64,000 bases of DNA from Microcyclospora pomicola. Its lineage: Eukaryota > Ascomycota > Dothideomycetes > Capnodiales. Below, one piece after another: positions 63,066-64,000 of this stretch; position 1 is the first letter of the stretch; the number at the start of each line of letters is the position of its first letter. Position numbers and translations under genes: made by a program. The DNA lies in contig NHNY01000009.1 of the NCBI GenBank assembly GCA_002786065.1, positions 124,001 to 188,000 on the forward strand, read 5' to 3'. The notes below the pieces were generated by a model that had not been told where the DNA came from, ran no database searches, and worked only from the letters and a program-made list of their open reading frames with translations.

Positions 63066-63163
63066 GACTCTATTCCTCTTATGGGAAGGTCGTTATCGAA
63101 GGCGAGAGAGAGAAGTGCGCTGGAGCAAGGACATTGACTCTATTCCTCTTATGGGAAGGTCGT
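63066..63163. repeat. Pair of 28-bp direct repeats
   Basis: The 28 bases at 63066-63093 (starting GACTCTATTCCTC and ending GGGAAGGTCGT) recur exactly at 63136-63163, 70 bp apart. The intervening 42 bases are GA-rich. Located just beyond the 3' end of the SUN-domain gene. Confidence 0.85.
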
Positions 63164-63235
63164 GGTCCGATGCGAGTGGTGAAGGGTTCTGTTGCAGAGT
63201 GTCTTTTGTTATCTCTGCGCAGGTCGGTGGTGGAT

Positions 63236-64000
63236 CTATTGCTGGTTCGCGTCAATGCGATCGCCGGTCATGCGGACGCGGTAGATGCACGTGAGATCGC
63301 CGCCCCAGTTGTTCAGTACCTTGAAGATGATATTCTGAACGGGCAGGTGGAAGTCGGGGAGCTTGGCGAAAAGATCTATGTCCTGAACCCAGTTGGTGGC
63401 GTGGATGTCGTAGCTTCCGACGCCAATGCAGACGTACTTCGCGCCGGGAGAGGTGCCACAGTCTTGTCTGCGGTAGACGCTGATCCTGCTCTCGGCATCC
63501 TGTGCCATCGCAACGCTCTGGGTCTCAGCCCACACATCATAGTGGCGGGGCGCAGAGGCGATGTTGAGCGTGCCCGCTGCCGGCATGTGCTCGACGATGA
63601 AGGTCTCCGGGTAGATGATGTGCTCCATGTGCACGGCCAGCTGAGCGACTCCAGTATCGTCGGAGGGAGGAACACACCAAGCGTGAGAACTATCTTCCCA
63701 TCTCTCCAAAGCCAGCTCCGGGTTGTTGTTGTGCGGGGTGAGGCCACGCATCCAAGTATAAGTGTTGTAGAAGATTCCTTTCCATGGACGGCGGACAGAC
63801 GGGCTTGTGTGGCGGTGGTTGACTTGAGCACCGAGGGTCTTGGAGAGGAAGTTGAGGGAGTGAAGCTCACGGAAACCATTGCGGAGCGTAAGGTGAGAGG
63901 CCAGCGCCTGCGATTGTAGCTTGCTGACCTGGCTGAGTGCTGAGTCGTCGACCATGGCACGAGCGACTGCTTTTGCTTTGTCCAAGACCACCTTTTCGGC
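63236..64000 (-). CDS. SUN-domain nuclear envelope protein, 3' part (runs off the window)
   Basis: The last 254 residues of a frame open to the window edge. SUN proteins (Sad1 in fission yeast) span the inner nuclear membrane and join KASH proteins in LINC complexes, tying spindle pole bodies or telomeres to the envelope. The SUN domain fills most of the visible part: PEDSSHAW-like entry (ERWEDSSHAWCVP), QLAVHMEHIIYPETFIVEHM, the conserved SAPRHYDVWA, and the C-terminal strand NWVQDIDLFAKLP through FKVLNNWGGDLTCIYRVRM. Conserved Trp, Pro and Tyr-Arg positions fit. Upstream N-terminal domains, including the membrane segment, lie outside. The long plus-strand frame 63026-63919 is its antisense shadow. 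Confidence 0.88.
   Translation of the reverse strand, partial: AEKVVLDKAKAVARAMVDDSALSQVSKLQSQALASHLTLRNGFRELHSLNFLSKTLGAQVNHRHTSPSVRRPWKGIFYNTYTWMRGLTPHNNNPELALERWEDSSHAWCVPPSDDTGVAQLAVHMEHIIYPETFIVEHMPAAGTLNIASAPRHYDVWAETQSVAMAQDAESRISVYRRQDCGTSPGAKYVCIGVGSYDIHATNWVQDIDLFAKLPDFHLPVQNIIFKVLNNWGGDLTCIYRVRMTGDRIDANQQ

Larger units (their letters stand above)
62106..63235. other. 1.1 kb convergent intergenic region rich in short repeats
   Basis: Between the 3' ends of the receptor and the SUN-domain gene. It includes a TATGC/TGTGC repeat, an AAC-rich run and a 28-bp direct repeat (listed). No gene recognised. Confidence 0.55.

Noticed and set aside
63026-63919. 297-codon plus-strand frame
   Set aside because: Antisense to the SUN domain, which has clear family motifs on the other strand.

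Overview
The window is nuclear DNA of a filamentous ascomycete (Pezizomycotina). Genes carry short GT-AG introns of about 45-110 bp, often with CTAAT/CTGAT-like branch sites. They encode typical ascomycete families: a Zn2Cys6 regulator, a Git3/Gpr1 receptor, Kei1, an Anp1/Mnn9 mannosyltransferase, a Pmp3 proteolipid and an Est1-type domain protein. Gene style and content suggest Dothideomycetes, but that placement is an inference. Most genes are housekeeping genes on both strands, with no operon-like order. No rRNA, tRNA, CRISPR array or recognisable transposon or retroelement was found.

Layout. 0-9.5 kb: 5' part of SEN34 (tRNA splicing), a hotdog thioesterase, an L-arabinitol dehydrogenase-like enzyme, an F-box protein and a small Cys/His protein. 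9.5-12.6 kb: no gene seen. 12.6-22.2 kb: a secreted-looking orphan with a proline-rich PPxY tail, an RBR ubiquitin ligase gene with an in-frame stop, and a Zn2Cys6 regulator divergent from a sugar transporter. 22.9-33.9 kb: Anp1/Mnn9-type mannosyltransferase, an orphan seven-helix membrane protein, an ArsB/CitM-type transporter, NOP53 and YPT6. 34.4-45 kb: KEI1, a decayed gene fragment, a Pmp3 protein, MTR3, a CCA1-TTI2 fused gene and TRS85. 46-53.6 kb: an Est1-type domain protein with a membrane tail, an orphan membrane protein and a large secreted three-repeat orphan. 53.9-64 kb: URB1, a ubiquitin C-terminal hydrolase, a Git3/Gpr1-like receptor and the 3' part of a SUN-domain gene.

The most novel observation is a previously unrecognised (by me) two-part module. 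It occurs three times in the gene at 50.7-53.6 kb and once in the gene at 12.6-14.3 kb. All four copies share motifs and an intron at the junction of the two halves. Both proteins begin with a signal-peptide-like segment. I know no family for it. Other points of note are the in-frame fusion of CCA1 with a TTI2-like domain, the RBR ligase stop codon at a position where related proteins usually carry an aromatic residue, and the orphan 7-TM protein.

Spliced gene models were built by hand from splice consensus and frame. Each one listed with exons sums to a whole number of codons, but none has transcript support here.
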